From Collinsella sp. (lineage in GTDB: Bacteria > Actinomycetota > Coriobacteriia > Coriobacteriales > Coriobacteriaceae), in assembly GCA_019414345.1 (NCBI GenBank), contig DXMF01000022.1:1-64000 (forward strand): a stretch of DNA of 64,000 nt, in the 5' to 3' direction. Under the pieces are notes generated by a model that saw only the letters and a list, made by a program, of their open reading frames with translations, did not search any database and had not been told where the DNA came from. How positions within the stretch are numbered: position 1 is the stretch's first letter; each line of letters opens with the position of its first letter. Made by a program: the position numbers and the translations under genes. Below are positions 53,109 through 62,533 of this stretch, one piece after another.

Positions 53109-53910
53109 AAGGTTCCTCCATTCAGAATTGAAGCATGTAAGCGAATGGACGTACGTCTTAATCCTGGCAATTTATGCGTGTATGGTGATATTGCAGCTTA
53201 ATTCTTTCCCGATGTGGTTCTGTAGCCTCCGCGAGGGCAGTTTCTTGGGCTTTTTCCCAGACCCGACGCTTAAACTGTCGGCAGAGGACGCCCTTCTATT
53301 TGGTAATGCAGAGGTTTTTCGCGGTCTGCTGTTCAACGTAGCCCCGTTGGCTCATGCATTGTTCTTTCCGTTCATCGCGGCTTGCATTGTGCCGCGCTTT
53401 GTCAGTTCGGGCTTTATTGAGGAACCGTGGGGGTTGTCGGAGGCTCGGGGAGGGAAGCGTGTGTGCGCTATCGTTGCGCGAGTGGTGCTGTCTTCTTTTG
53501 CCCTTTTGGGCGCGTTTATCTTGTCGAGTGTCGTTTTGTACTGTCTTAACTGCGTAATCGTTTTGGATGCTCAGCAGTATTTCAACCTGAATATTTTTTG
53601 CTATCGACTTCTTCTGGCGAGTGTCGTCTGCCTTGCATACGTGGTCTCTTGCGTGATTGCTGTTTCCTATTTTGGATCCGGCTTCGGTCCGATTGGCATG
53701 CTGCTGCTTGTCAACGTTGTAGCGATCTACATACAGCTCGGGGCCATTTCCATGCTTCCGCTTCCGTCCTCGATGCTCATGTGGATTTGTGGCGTGACCC
53801 CGTTGGGGAATAGTCAATGCATTTCGATTCTAATTGACTGCCTAATTAACGTAGCAAGCGTTTTTACCATTTGCTTTACCGTAGACCGATTGCGGTCGAG
53901 ATTTCTTTGA
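53092..53910 (+). CDS. ABC-2 type membrane subunit B
   Basis: This 272-residue membrane protein has about six hydrophobic segments, the same architecture as subunit A. It starts at ATG 53092 with GGAGG eight bases upstream, inside the end of subunit A. It probably forms a heterodimeric channel with subunit A. Confidence 0.8.
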   Translation: MARQIKRFLHSELKHVSEWTYVLILAIYACMVILQLNSFPMWFCSLREGSFLGFFPDPTLKLSAEDALLFGNAEVFRGLLFNVAPLAHALFFPFIAACIVPRFVSSGFIEEPWGLSEARGGKRVCAIVARVVLSSFALLGAFILSSVVLYCLNCVIVLDAQQYFNLNIFCYRLLLASVVCLAYVVSCVIAVSYFGSGFGPIGMLLLVNVVAIYIQLGAISMLPLPSSMLMWICGVTPLGNSQCISILIDCLINVASVFTICFTVDRLRSRFL

Positions 53911-53950
53911 TTGTTTGTGAGGGATAATCATACCGAGCATACCAAATACA

Positions 53951-53984
53951 GGGGGGCGGGCACCGTGGCTGGTGTCCGCCCCCC
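53951..53984. terminator. Two-way terminator between convergent genes
   Basis: A G6-C6 based stem (GGGGGGCGG and its complement, loop GTGGCT) lies between the end of the ABC-2 operon and the end of the opposite-strand hydrolase gene. Confidence 0.8.
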
Positions 53985-54020
53985 CCGTCATGGAAAGCTT
54001 TAGCCTGTGTGATTCGCGAG

Positions 54021-54830
54021 CTAGCGGGCCTGTTTTACTTTGGCCGCTGCCTCGACAAACGACTTCCACAGGTTAAAGTCGGTCTCGAGCGTCTGCCAGG
54101 TGTACTCGGGGTGCCATTGCACGCCCAGGCAGAAAGGCTGGCCTTCGACTTCGATGCACTCGGGAACGCCATCGGTTGCCTTGGCGACCAAGCGCGTGCT
54201 TTTACCCAGACGATCGACGCAGCAGTGGTGTGCCGAGTTGGTCTGGATCAGCCTGTGCCCGCCAACCGCGCGCTCCAGCAGCGAGCCCGGCACGACCTCG
54301 ACAGGGTGCACGGGGTCGTTGAGCACGTGGGTGTGGCGCCACTGCGTGCGGCCCTCGCGAGCGCCCAGGCTCGGCACGTCCATGCATAGGGTGCCGCCAG
54401 TGGCGACATTGAGCAACTGCGTGCCGCGGCAGGTGGTAAAGAGCGGCTTTTTAGCACGGAGCACCTCGCCGACCAGCTTAAACTCAAAGCTATCGCGGAT
54501 CTCGCAGCAGAGGGTGGGGTCGTAGGGTCGATCATCGCCCCAGCGCTTGGGGTTGACGTCCGGGCCGCCGGGAATGGCGATGCCGTCAGCGATTTCCACG
54601 TAATGACGGATAACGTCGACGTCTTCGGTAATGGACATCTGCAGCGGCAGGCCGCCAGCGGCAAGGATGGCATCGACAAAGACACTTGCGATTTCCTCGT
54701 TGGGGGAGAGCGTCTCGCTCAAAAACGGTTTTGCCTCTTCCCAACGCGGCGCGACGAGGATGAGCGGACGGTCGGCGGGGGCAACGTCGACGTGCGGGGT
54801 GTATGACGATGAAGTACGAGTTCCGATCAT
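54021..54830 (-). CDS. Peptidase C26 / gamma-glutamyl-gamma-aminobutyrate hydrolase-like
   Basis: This 269-residue class I glutamine amidotransferase-like hydrolase has the nucleophile Cys in FTTCRGTQLL, the PGGPDVNPKRW segment and the His-Glu pair in QWHPEYTW. Relatives hydrolyse gamma-glutamyl compounds. It is the last gene after an amino-acid importer operon, so it may process an imported gamma-glutamyl substrate. I start at ATG 54830 (GAAAG eight bases upstream). An upstream ATG at 54872 lacks a ribosome site. Confidence 0.88.
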   Translation of the reverse strand: MIGTRTSSSYTPHVDVAPADRPLILVAPRWEEAKPFLSETLSPNEEIASVFVDAILAAGGLPLQMSITEDVDVIRHYVEIADGIAIPGGPDVNPKRWGDDRPYDPTLCCEIRDSFEFKLVGEVLRAKKPLFTTCRGTQLLNVATGGTLCMDVPSLGAREGRTQWRHTHVLNDPVHPVEVVPGSLLERAVGGHRLIQTNSAHHCCVDRLGKSTRLVAKATDGVPECIEVEGQPFCLGVQWHPEYTWQTLETDFNLWKSFVEAAAKVKQAR

Positions 54831-54882
54831 AGGTGTAACTTTCGAGTTTGGATGGTCATGGCGAGCGAACATGGCAATTGAG

Positions 54883-55647
54883 CTAGTGGCCCTTGATGGA
54901 GTTGAGGAAGTCCTGGGCGCGCTTGGTCTGGGGATGGTCGAAGAACTCGTCGGGCGTGCCGGTTTCCACGATCTGGCCGTCGGCCATAAACACGACGCGG
55001 TCGGCCACGCGGCGGGCGAAGTTCATCTCGTGCGTGATGACGATCATCGTCATACCCTGCTGGGCCAGACGGACCATGACCTCGAGCACCTCGTTGATCA
55101 TTTCGGGATCGAGGGCGCTCGTGGGCTCGTCAAAGAGCATGGCCTTGGGCTGCATGGCAAGCGAGCGGGCGATGGCTACACGCTGTTGCTGGCCGCCCGA
55201 GAGCTGTGCGGGCACCTTATCGGCCTGCTCGGCAACGCCCACGCGGCCCAGCAGGTCCATGGCACGCTCGCGGGCCTCGTCCTTGGAGACGCCCAGCACA
55301 TCGACCGGTCCCAGCATGACGTTCTGCAGTACGGTCATATGTGCGAACAGGTTGAACTGCTGAAACACCATGCCCAGCTCGGCACGCATGCGGGCAAGGT
55401 CCTTGCCTTCCTGCGGCAAGGGTTGGCCCTCGATGAGGATCTCGCCCGAGTCGATGGTCTCCAAGCGGTTGATGGTGCGGCACATGGTCGACTTGCCCGA
55501 GCCCGAGGGCCCGATCACGACGACGACCTCGCCGCGGTCGACCGAGAGATTGATGTCGTTGAGGACATGTAGATCGCCATAGTGCTTATCGACGTGTCTG
55601 AGCTCGATCAGCGGCTGATTGCCGGTTGAAGAGGTGCTCTGTGCCAT
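54883..55647 (-). CDS. Polar amino-acid ABC transporter ATPase
   Basis: This 254-residue ATPase has Walker A GPSGSGKSTM, VFQQFNLFAHMTVLQNVMLGP, signature LSGGQQQRVAIARSL and Walker B MLFDEPTSALDP, the GlnQ-type pattern. It energises import with the two permeases just upstream in transcription order. Confidence 0.96.
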   Translation of the reverse strand: MAQSTSSTGNQPLIELRHVDKHYGDLHVLNDINLSVDRGEVVVVIGPSGSGKSTMCRTINRLETIDSGEILIEGQPLPQEGKDLARMRAELGMVFQQFNLFAHMTVLQNVMLGPVDVLGVSKDEARERAMDLLGRVGVAEQADKVPAQLSGGQQQRVAIARSLAMQPKAMLFDEPTSALDPEMINEVLEVMVRLAQQGMTMIVITHEMNFARRVADRVVFMADGQIVETGTPDEFFDHPQTKRAQDFLNSIKGH

Positions 55648-55683
55648 GGTGCTCGGCTCCTTATGATTCGAAATGGTAAAGCG

Positions 55684-56517
55684 TTAGCGGATGATGGTCG
55701 CACCGGTCTTGTGCGAAACGTAGACAGCGGCCTTGTTGATCGCGACGTTGATGAGGATGTAGATGACCGCGATTACCAGGTAGACCGACACGAGAGCGTC
55801 GTAGTTGGTAATGAGCACGCGGGCGTTTTGCATGAGGTCGGGGTAGCTCACCACGTAGGCGACGGTGGTGTCTTTAACAACGACCACGAGCTGCGAAATC
55901 AACGACGGAATGATAAATCGAATCGCCTGCGGCAACACGATTTTAAAGGTGATTTTAGCTTTGGAGAGACCGAGTGCCTGGGCGGCTTCGACCTGGCCGC
56001 GCGGCACGGCGTTAACGCCGGCACGGAAGATCTCGGCAAGTACGCCGGCTGCAGCGAGCGCGACGGGAAGCGTGAGCATCCAAAACGACGGCAGCGCGAT
56101 CTTGTACTGGGGCAGCACCAAAAAGAAGAAGTAGATGAACAGCAGACTCGGCACGCCGCGGAAGAAATCGGTGAGCACGCGGCAGACCAGCTGCAGCGGC
56201 TTAATGTCGCTGGTACGGCCGAGCATAAGGGCTAAGCCCAGCACCAGCGCGATGGCGCCGGCGGTGAGTGCGACTTTGACGGTGCCCTCAAAGCCGGCAA
56301 GCAAGAACTTCCAGGTGGTGAGGTGCGTGAAGAAATACCAATAGTGGACCGAAAGCTGGCCGGTCACATAAAAGCGCTGCAGTACCAGGACGACGAGTGC
56401 GGCGACGGCAACAAGCGAGATGGCGGTGCCGATGCGAATCTTGGTGCGCATCTTGGGGCCGGGAGCCTCGTAGAGCGCATCGCGCATGGTGAGCGCGGAG
56501 GTGGGGTGCTTGCTCAT
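55684..56517 (-). CDS. Polar amino-acid ABC transporter permease 1
   Basis: This 277-residue HisM/GlnP-type permease has the EAA loop near EIFRAGVNAVPRGQVEAAQALG. N-terminal residues 1-30 are cytoplasmic and charged, followed by about five helices. Its start overlaps the stop of permease 2 by four bases. Confidence 0.95.
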   Translation of the reverse strand: MSKHPTSALTMRDALYEAPGPKMRTKIRIGTAISLVAVAALVVLVLQRFYVTGQLSVHYWYFFTHLTTWKFLLAGFEGTVKVALTAGAIALVLGLALMLGRTSDIKPLQLVCRVLTDFFRGVPSLLFIYFFFLVLPQYKIALPSFWMLTLPVALAAAGVLAEIFRAGVNAVPRGQVEAAQALGLSKAKITFKIVLPQAIRFIIPSLISQLVVVVKDTTVAYVVSYPDLMQNARVLITNYDALVSVYLVIAVIYILINVAINKAAVYVSHKTGATIIR

Positions 56518-57173
56518 CGGAGGATCCTCACCTTCTTATCGATGTAGTTGCCAATGTGGCTCACCACAAAGGCCGTGCCCAGGTAGCCGAGCGCCGAGAT
56601 AAAGAACGCGGCGACGCCGCCGAGCGAGCGCGTGTTGATGTAGCTCACCACGCCGGTGAGCTCCTGCGGCTTAAGCGGCACCTGGCTGCCCAAGGCGGTA
56701 GTGAGCATGACGGCGATAAAGAGGTTGGTCATGGGTAATACGCTCGAGCGCAGCGCCTGCGGAATCACGATCTTGGCGAGGATACGGCTGAAGCTCATAC
56801 CGAGCGAACGTGCAGCTTCGACCTGGCCGACGCCGACGGTGTTGATGCCGCTCATAAAGTTCTCGGAGCCAAAGGCCGAGCCCAAAAGGACCGTGGCGAC
56901 GATAACGCAGGTGCGATAGGGCAGGACGACCTTGAGCGGCGGCAGTGCGTAGACGACGATGATGAGCAGCGCGATGCCGGGGATGTTACGGAAGACCTGG
57001 ACATACAGGTCGCCAAAGACGCGCAGCGGCTTGAGCGGCGACACGCGCATCACGGTGACGGCGACGGCCAGCACCATGGCGATGGTAAACGACTCAAGCG
57101 TCATGCCCCAGGTTGCGAGCAGCGCGTCGATATAGTTCTGGCCATAGAGCGACCAGAGCTCGGAGAGACTCAT
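56514..57173 (-). CDS. Polar amino-acid ABC transporter permease 2
   Basis: This 219-residue HisQ-type permease has the EAA loop GINTVGVGQVEAARSLGMSF. It forms the importer channel with permease 1. It follows the binding-protein gene in transcription order after a hairpin. Confidence 0.95.
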   Translation of the reverse strand: MSLSELWSLYGQNYIDALLATWGMTLESFTIAMVLAVAVTVMRVSPLKPLRVFGDLYVQVFRNIPGIALLIIVVYALPPLKVVLPYRTCVIVATVLLGSAFGSENFMSGINTVGVGQVEAARSLGMSFSRILAKIVIPQALRSSVLPMTNLFIAVMLTTALGSQVPLKPQELTGVVSYINTRSLGGVAAFFISALGYLGTAFVVSHIGNYIDKKVRILR

Positions 57174-57197
57174 GCGGACCTCCTGCCGATAAGGAAA

Positions 57198-57223
57198 GGG
57201 GCTCCCGTGTGTACGGAAGCCCC
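57198..57223 (-). terminator. Attenuating hairpin between binding protein and permease genes
   Basis: An 11-base stem with one mismatch (GGGGCTnCCGT) lies in the gap. Partial termination there would give the usual excess of binding protein. Confidence 0.6.
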
Positions 57224-57311
57224 GACAACTCAGTGAGGAAACAGTTTACCGCAATAAAGCACATCGTGCGTTTCCGTATGGTTTCGTTGCGGCCGTTACC
57301 AGGCTCGCTGC

Positions 57312-58307
57312 CTAGGCGCCGATCTCGGGCAGCTCGGGAACATTGGTGTCGCCCGTACGGTCGCCGATGCAGATCTGCCACAGCTCGGTCCAGGTGCCAT
57401 CGTCCTCGATCTTCTTAAGGAAGTCGTTAACGAAGGCGACGCCGTCGGAATCGAGCGGCAGGCCGATGCCATAGGGCTCCTTGCTGCCGAAGGGCTTGCC
57501 GGCGATCTTGTACTTACCGGGCTCGCGGACCAGGGCGCTCTGCTGCATGTTGTTATCGATGACGTAGGCGTCAACGCGGCCCTGCTGGAGTGCCTGGCGG
57601 GCCTCCTCGTCGGTCTTGAACTCCTGCTGGCTGGCCTTGGGGGCGAACTCCTCCAGGATGGCGGGGCCGTTGGAGCCGGACTGGACGGCGACGTTCTTGT
57701 CGGCCAGGTCGTCAACGCTCTTGATGTCGTCGTTATCGGCGAGCACCAGGATGGCCTGCTGCGTGTAGTAGTAGGGACCGGCAAAGGAGACGAGCTTCTT
57801 GCGCTCATCGGTAATGGTGTAGGTGGCGAAGACGGCGTCGACCTGGCCGTTCTGCAGGACGGACTCACGCGTGTCCGAGGTTACCTGGGTGATCTCGACC
57901 TTGTTCTCGCCCAGAATGTAGTTGGACAGGAGCTGTGCGATACCGGCATCGAAGCCGCGGGTCTGACCGTCTTTCTCGTTGAGGAGGGAGAAGAGCGTGG
58001 AGGTCTGAACGCCACCGATCTTAAAGACGCCGGCGTCCTTAACGGCCGTGGCCCAGGTGCTGGCAGCGATGGCGTCGTCATCGGCCTTGGGGCCGTTGTC
58101 GACGAGCTTGTCGAATGCCTTGGCGTCGAGCGTGGTGGAAGCCTCGGTATCTTCGGAGCTCTTGGAGGAGCCGGCGGCGGAACCCTTGTCGGCCTCGGCG
58201 CTGGTGTCGGAGCAGCCGGCAAGACCAAGGCCGGCGACGGTTGCGAAGGTGGCGGCAACGAAGCCGCGGCGGTCGAGAACGACCTGCTGGGAGAGGTTCT
58301 TGCTCAT
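57312..58307 (-). CDS. Amino-acid-binding lipoprotein of the ABC importer
   Basis: This 331-residue periplasmic-type (surface) binding protein has a signal region with twin arginines (LDRRGFVAATFATVAGLGLA) and a lipobox LAGC with Cys32, so it may be a Tat-exported lipoprotein. A Ser/Ala-rich linker precedes a family 3 solute-binding domain. It should bind a polar amino acid such as glutamine, glutamate or cystine. It is the first gene of the operon. Confidence 0.92.
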   Translation of the reverse strand: MSKNLSQQVVLDRRGFVAATFATVAGLGLAGCSDTSAEADKGSAAGSSKSSEDTEASTTLDAKAFDKLVDNGPKADDDAIAASTWATAVKDAGVFKIGGVQTSTLFSLLNEKDGQTRGFDAGIAQLLSNYILGENKVEITQVTSDTRESVLQNGQVDAVFATYTITDERKKLVSFAGPYYYTQQAILVLADNDDIKSVDDLADKNVAVQSGSNGPAILEEFAPKASQQEFKTDEEARQALQQGRVDAYVIDNNMQQSALVREPGKYKIAGKPFGSKEPYGIGLPLDSDGVAFVNDFLKKIEDDGTWTELWQICIGDRTGDTNVPELPEIGA

Positions 58308-58491
58308 GGTAGAACACCTTTCTCAATAAAATCCCTAGCGGTTGAGTAGAGTTATACCCTATCGCGCTCAAATGGGTCAACACGAAATAACTCAGAAACA
58401 TACTTGTCTTATGGGTTATTCTACCTACCAAAAAGGGACAGGCACCTTTGTGGTGGTTCTTGCAGATGTGGCGGCCTGCCTTGCTGCTTTG

Positions 58492-58626
58492 TCTCAATCT
58501 GTAACATCTGCAGCCGTTTTTGCCGAGTAACTGTTACAGATCGAGATTTTCTCTTCAGGGGAATTTGAATGTCTCAATCTGTAACATCTGGAAGGCCAAA
58601 AGGTCTCTATCTGTTACAGATTGAGA
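58492..58626. repeat. Paired hairpins built on TCTCAATCTGTAACA
   Basis: Hairpin A (58492-58506 with 58532-58546, one mismatch) and hairpin B (58572-58586 with 58612-58626, perfect) have the same arm and 25-base loops, spaced exactly 80 bases apart. They sit in the 376-base gap between dxs and the binding-protein gene, which also holds a variant of the GGGACAGG repeat at 58431-58455 and no gene. Confidence 0.75.
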
Positions 58627-58644
58627 TAATTGAGCTGTGAAAAC

Positions 58645-58682
58645 AAAAACCTCCGCGAGGGTGCTTCCCTTGCGGAGGTTTT
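58645..58682 (-). terminator. Terminator of dxs
   Basis: On the minus strand GAAAACCTCCGC pairs with GCGGAGGTTTTT, directly after the dxs stop, with a T-rich end. Confidence 0.85.
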
Positions 58683-58683
58683 C

Positions 58684-60465
58684 TTACTCGTTGAGCAGTC
58701 TCACGGTTTCGGCGGCCATGTTCTCGACCGTCATGCCGTTTTGAGCGAGCAGCTCGTTTGGGTCGTAGCGGTCGGGGAAGCCCTTGGCGATGCCGAAGGT
58801 GCGCGTGCGCAATGGCGTGCATGCCAGATAACATGCCACGCGCTCGCCCCAACCGCCGTCCAAGATGCCGTCCTCGAGGGTGACGACAACGCGATGCTCG
58901 GCGGCAAGGCTGTCGAGGAACTCGCGGTCGAGTTCGGTTGCGAAGCGCGGGTTGACGAGCGTGGCCTCGATGCCGTACTCGGCAGTCAGACGGTTTGCCA
59001 CGCGCTCGCCCAGCTCAAAGAAATCGCCAAGCGCGAGCACGGCAACGTCGCGGCCCTGGCGCACGACGTTGTAGCGAGCGACGCCGTAATCGTCGCCCTC
59101 GGCAGGCGCCAGATCGGGGCGGCTTACCAGGCCAATGCCCGGCACACGGATCGCCACAGGATGCTCGCGGTGGTCGAGCGACCAGCTCAGCATGGACAGA
59201 TATTCCTCCATGCAGGCCGGCGCCAAGTAGCGCATGTTGGGAAGACCGCCCAGCATGGAAATATCAAAGAACGAAAGGTGCGTCTCGGATGTGGTGCCAA
59301 AGATCGACGCGCCAAACACCAGGATGGTTGCGGGGACATCGTTGAGGCACAGGTCGTGCCACAGCTCGTCGTAGGCGCGCTGCAAAAACGTGCCGTACAC
59401 ACCAAAGACTGGCTTGGCACCCGAGCGCGCAAGCGCGGTGGCAAAGGTCACGGCGTGCTCCTCGGCAATGCCCACATCGACGAACTGTTTGCCGGCGGCG
59501 GCGCGAAGCTCGGGTGTAAAGCCCATGATGTAGGGCGTGGCGGCCGTGATGCCCACGACCTGCGGATCGTGCTCGATGACGGCGCTGAGCGCCTCGCCCG
59601 TAATGTCGGCATAGGTGCGCGGCGCAGGCTCGCTCGGATGGCCCGGGCAGAGCTTGCGCCCAGTCGCCATGTCAAACGGACCCACATGATGCCAGCGCTC
59701 GGGGTCGCTCTGGGCCGGCTCAAAGCCCTTGCCCTTGGCGGTGGAGACGTGCAGCACGATGGGATGATCGATATTGCGTAGTTCCTGCAGCGCGTCGACT
59801 AGGGCCAACACGTCGTTACCGGTGTCCAGATAGCGGTAGTCGAGCCCCATCGCGCGGAAAACATTGCGCTCACAGGTGCCGTTGCTGGCGCGCAGCTCGG
59901 CCAGATTGCGATAGAGGCCACCGTGGTTCTCGGCGATGGACTGGTCGTTATCGTTGACGATGATGATCAGGTTGCTATCGAGTTCGGCGGCATTGTTAAA
60001 GCCCTCAAACGCCAAACCGCCCGAAAGCGAGCCGTCGCCGATGATGGTGATGACGTTGTATGTATCCCCCGCCAGGTCGCGAGCGTGCGCTAGGCCGCAG
60101 CCCAGGCTCACCGACGTGGAGGTGTGGCCCATGGCGAACAGGTCGTGCTCGGACTCGTCAGGATTGGCAAAACCAGAGGCCTCGCCGTAGCGTGCCGGGT
60201 CGATATAAGTGTACGCGCGCCCAGTCAGCGCCTTGTGGGCGTAGGTCTGGTGCGAAACATCAAAGACAATCTTGTCGATGGGGGAGTTAAACACGCGATG
60301 AAGCGCAACCGTGAGCTCAACGACGCCCAGGTTGGGGGCAACGTGCCCGCCGACGGCGGCGGAGCTTTCGAGGATGGCGTGGCGAATCTCGCCGCAGAGC
60401 TGCGGGAGCTCGGCGCGATTAAGAGCCTTGACGTCCTCGGGCGTTGTCGTTTGCGTAAGCAGCAT
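58684..60465 (-). CDS. dxs: 1-deoxy-D-xylulose-5-phosphate synthase, short form
   Basis: This 593-residue thiamine-diphosphate enzyme makes the first intermediate of the MEP isoprenoid pathway. It shows HVAPNLGVVELTVALH, the thiamine-diphosphate site GDGSLSGG, NDNDQSIAEN, DVGIAEEHAVT with the catalytic Glu and YGTFLQRAYDELWHDL. It is about 30-40 residues shorter than the E. coli enzyme, mainly in the middle. It stands alone, with an HD gene divergent from it. Confidence 0.94.
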   Translation of the reverse strand: MLLTQTTTPEDVKALNRAELPQLCGEIRHAILESSAAVGGHVAPNLGVVELTVALHRVFNSPIDKIVFDVSHQTYAHKALTGRAYTYIDPARYGEASGFANPDESEHDLFAMGHTSTSVSLGCGLAHARDLAGDTYNVITIIGDGSLSGGLAFEGFNNAAELDSNLIIIVNDNDQSIAENHGGLYRNLAELRASNGTCERNVFRAMGLDYRYLDTGNDVLALVDALQELRNIDHPIVLHVSTAKGKGFEPAQSDPERWHHVGPFDMATGRKLCPGHPSEPAPRTYADITGEALSAVIEHDPQVVGITAATPYIMGFTPELRAAAGKQFVDVGIAEEHAVTFATALARSGAKPVFGVYGTFLQRAYDELWHDLCLNDVPATILVFGASIFGTTSETHLSFFDISMLGGLPNMRYLAPACMEEYLSMLSWSLDHREHPVAIRVPGIGLVSRPDLAPAEGDDYGVARYNVVRQGRDVAVLALGDFFELGERVANRLTAEYGIEATLVNPRFATELDREFLDSLAAEHRVVVTLEDGILDGGWGERVACYLACTPLRTRTFGIAKGFPDRYDPNELLAQNGMTVENMAAETVRLLNE

Positions 60466-60692
60466 CGTTGTTGGTTACTCCATGCGAATCGAGCGCCGGC
60501 GCTCCCTCGGCCGGCACAATTGCACAAAACAGTCTCGCACATTTTGGCGTTTGATATGTGACGGCGGCGCGGTAATTCGCCAACTGGCGGGGCAAAACGT
60601 TTTGTCCGATGCCATACTGGTAGATTCGATGATGATTTATTCAATGCGTGCAGGCCGTGGCTTGCCGCCGTGAGCCGCTGGAAGGAGGCAGC

Positions 60693-61250
60693 ATGTCTGA
60701 TGCCGTTCGTGCCGAGAAAATCGCGCACGAGGTCGACGATGCCGCCCGTCAGCTGGCCCAGGCGGGCCGCTTGGACCTGACGCACGAGTTTATCCAGCAT
60801 GGCGACGTGACGGTGTATGCACACGTGACTTCGGTAGCGCGGGCGAGCCTGTCCTTTGCCGAGTGCTTGGGCCGTGCTGGCATTTCGGTCGACCGTGCCT
60901 CGCTGTTGCGCGGGGCCCTGCTGCACGATTACTTTCTCTATGATTGGCACGACCCCGATCCGAGCCATCGACTGCACGGATTTCGGCATCCATTTTTTGC
61001 CCTGGCGCGTGCCGAGGAAGATTTTGAGCTGACGCCGCGCGAGCGGAATATCATCGTGCGCCATATGTTTCCGCTGGTACCGGTTCCACCGACGTGTCGC
61101 GAGGCATGGATTGTGTGCCTGGCCGATAAATGGTGCGCTCTGTGCGAGACGGTCGCCGGCCGTCTGCCGCGCAAAGGCGGCGCGAACGATTTGAACGAGG
61201 GCACGAGTGACGGTTCGAGCAAAGAATCGAGCGAGAAGAGGAGAGGGTAG
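60693..61250 (+). CDS. HD-domain protein
   Basis: This 185-residue HD phosphohydrolase has the metal His-Asp in LLHDYFLYDW and further His residues (FRHPFF, RHMFPL). The C-terminal tail is Ser/Lys-rich. ATG 60693 has GGAGG upstream. The next gene starts four bases after its stop, so the two are cotranscribed. The substrate is unknown. Confidence 0.85.
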   Translation: MSDAVRAEKIAHEVDDAARQLAQAGRLDLTHEFIQHGDVTVYAHVTSVARASLSFAECLGRAGISVDRASLLRGALLHDYFLYDWHDPDPSHRLHGFRHPFFALARAEEDFELTPRERNIIVRHMFPLVPVPPTCREAWIVCLADKWCALCETVAGRLPRKGGANDLNEGTSDGSSKESSEKRRG

Positions 61251-61253
61251 ACG

Positions 61254-62273
61254 GTGGAAACCGCGATCGACATGGCATTTGACGGCGCGACGCTTGCCGC
61301 CTGTCCGCTCTCGGCGCTGATGCTCTCGTTTGCCTTCTACGGTTTTTGCGGCTGGGTGTGGGAGTCGACAGTCTGCGCCATGCTCAACCACGGACGCTTT
61401 GCCAACAGCGGTTTTTTGCTGGGGCCGTGTTGTCCTATCTATGGTGTGGGCGGCATAGCCTGCTGGCTTTTGCTGCGTGGGATTCCGGATGCCTCGAGCC
61501 AGTTTGTTGCCGCGGCGCTCGTATGCAGCGTGATTGAGTACGGCGTAGGCGTTTTGTTGGAAAAAACAACAGGTGCGCGCTTTTGGGATTACTCGCACCT
61601 GCCGTTTAACCTGCACGGACGCATCTGCCTGTACTGGGCCTGCGCGTTTGGCTTGGGCGCGTTGTGCATTTGCCGTTTAGTGGAGCCGGCATTGCTGGGG
61701 TTGCTTGGCCATCTGCCGGTGCTGATTGTGCGGTTGTCCGCCTTTATCGTCGCGGTCGCGATGATGGTTGACGCGGTGTGCTCGTTGGCGAGCTGGCGGC
61801 GTCTGTCCGATCAGCTGGAGCGCGTGCGCGCCGACCTTGCCGACCGCATCAACGAGTCGCTTGCCGATGCCTCGGACTCAATGCTCGAGCGCATTCCCGA
61901 ATCGACGATTGACTCGGTGACACAGACGCACATCCGCAGCCGTGCCGTTAACGCGTGGCTGGCCGAGCTGGGTGACGCCGCGCTCGATGCCCTGCGCGAG
62001 AAGGCTTCGATGCCGACGTTTATCGCGGATGGTGCTCGCGGCCTGGCACTCGCTGCCCGCCGCGTGGCCGATGCCGCGCCGAGCATGCCGCGTCCGTCAC
62101 TCAGTCGTCGCCTTGCCGGCAAGCGCATGAGCCGTCCGGTGCCGAGCGTGTCGCTCAGTCGTCGCGACCTGCGCTTCTTTAATGCCTTCCCGCGCTTGCG
62201 CATCAACCGCTACGAGGGCGTCATCCGAGCCACCGACCTTCGCGACCGAGCCCGCGAGCTGTTCCGGCGCTAG
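61254..62273 (+). CDS. CmpB-like (PF06541) membrane protein
   Basis: This 339-residue protein starts with the ABC-transporter type IV (CmpB) pattern: SFAFYGFCGWVWESTVC, GFLLGPCCPIYGVGG, FWDYSHLPFNLHGRICLYW. About five helices are followed by a basic C-terminal cytoplasmic part with the duplicated segment RPSLSRRL / RPVPSVSLSRR. GTG start at 61254 with AGGAGAGGG upstream. The function is unknown. Confidence 0.82.
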   Translation: METAIDMAFDGATLAACPLSALMLSFAFYGFCGWVWESTVCAMLNHGRFANSGFLLGPCCPIYGVGGIACWLLLRGIPDASSQFVAAALVCSVIEYGVGVLLEKTTGARFWDYSHLPFNLHGRICLYWACAFGLGALCICRLVEPALLGLLGHLPVLIVRLSAFIVAVAMMVDAVCSLASWRRLSDQLERVRADLADRINESLADASDSMLERIPESTIDSVTQTHIRSRAVNAWLAELGDAALDALREKASMPTFIADGARGLALAARRVADAAPSMPRPSLSRRLAGKRMSRPVPSVSLSRRDLRFFNAFPRLRINRYEGVIRATDLRDRARELFRR

Positions 62274-62309
62274 CTGGGACGGGCGCGCTCACGGCTCCCT
62301 TGCTTGCGT

Positions 62310-62446
62310 ATTTCCCGTTCGTTTCGCGCCCGTTGCCGCGCCGTTTCCAAGATTGCGGCACCGTTGGAGATGGCACGATCTGGGTCGAGCCGGTCGAAGA
62401 AGTCATCCGCATCCGCACCGGCGAGCACGGCCCCGCCGCGGTGTAG
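62310..62446 (+). pseudogene. C-terminal fragment of a PII nitrogen-regulatory protein
   Basis: The frame at 62357-62446 encodes GTVGDGTIWVEPVEEVIRIR and on to GEHGPAAV with a stop, the characteristic PII (GlnB/GlnK) C-terminus. Upstream AVSKIA lies in another frame, so a small deletion or frameshift separates them. No start or N-terminal half is present. It is a decayed gene. Confidence 0.75.
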
Positions 62447-62464
62447 GACAATCTTTCGCCTGAC

Positions 62465-62490
62465 GGGCGTGCCTCTCTTGGGGCACGCCC
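62465..62490. terminator. Terminator-like hairpin before the HAD gene
   Basis: GGGCGTGCC (62465-62473) pairs with GGCACGCCC (62482-62490), followed by GTTCTCGTCT. Confidence 0.7.
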
Positions 62491-62533
62491 GTTCTCGTCT
62501 ACAATATCGTGCAGACGAAGGAGAGGCACGCTC

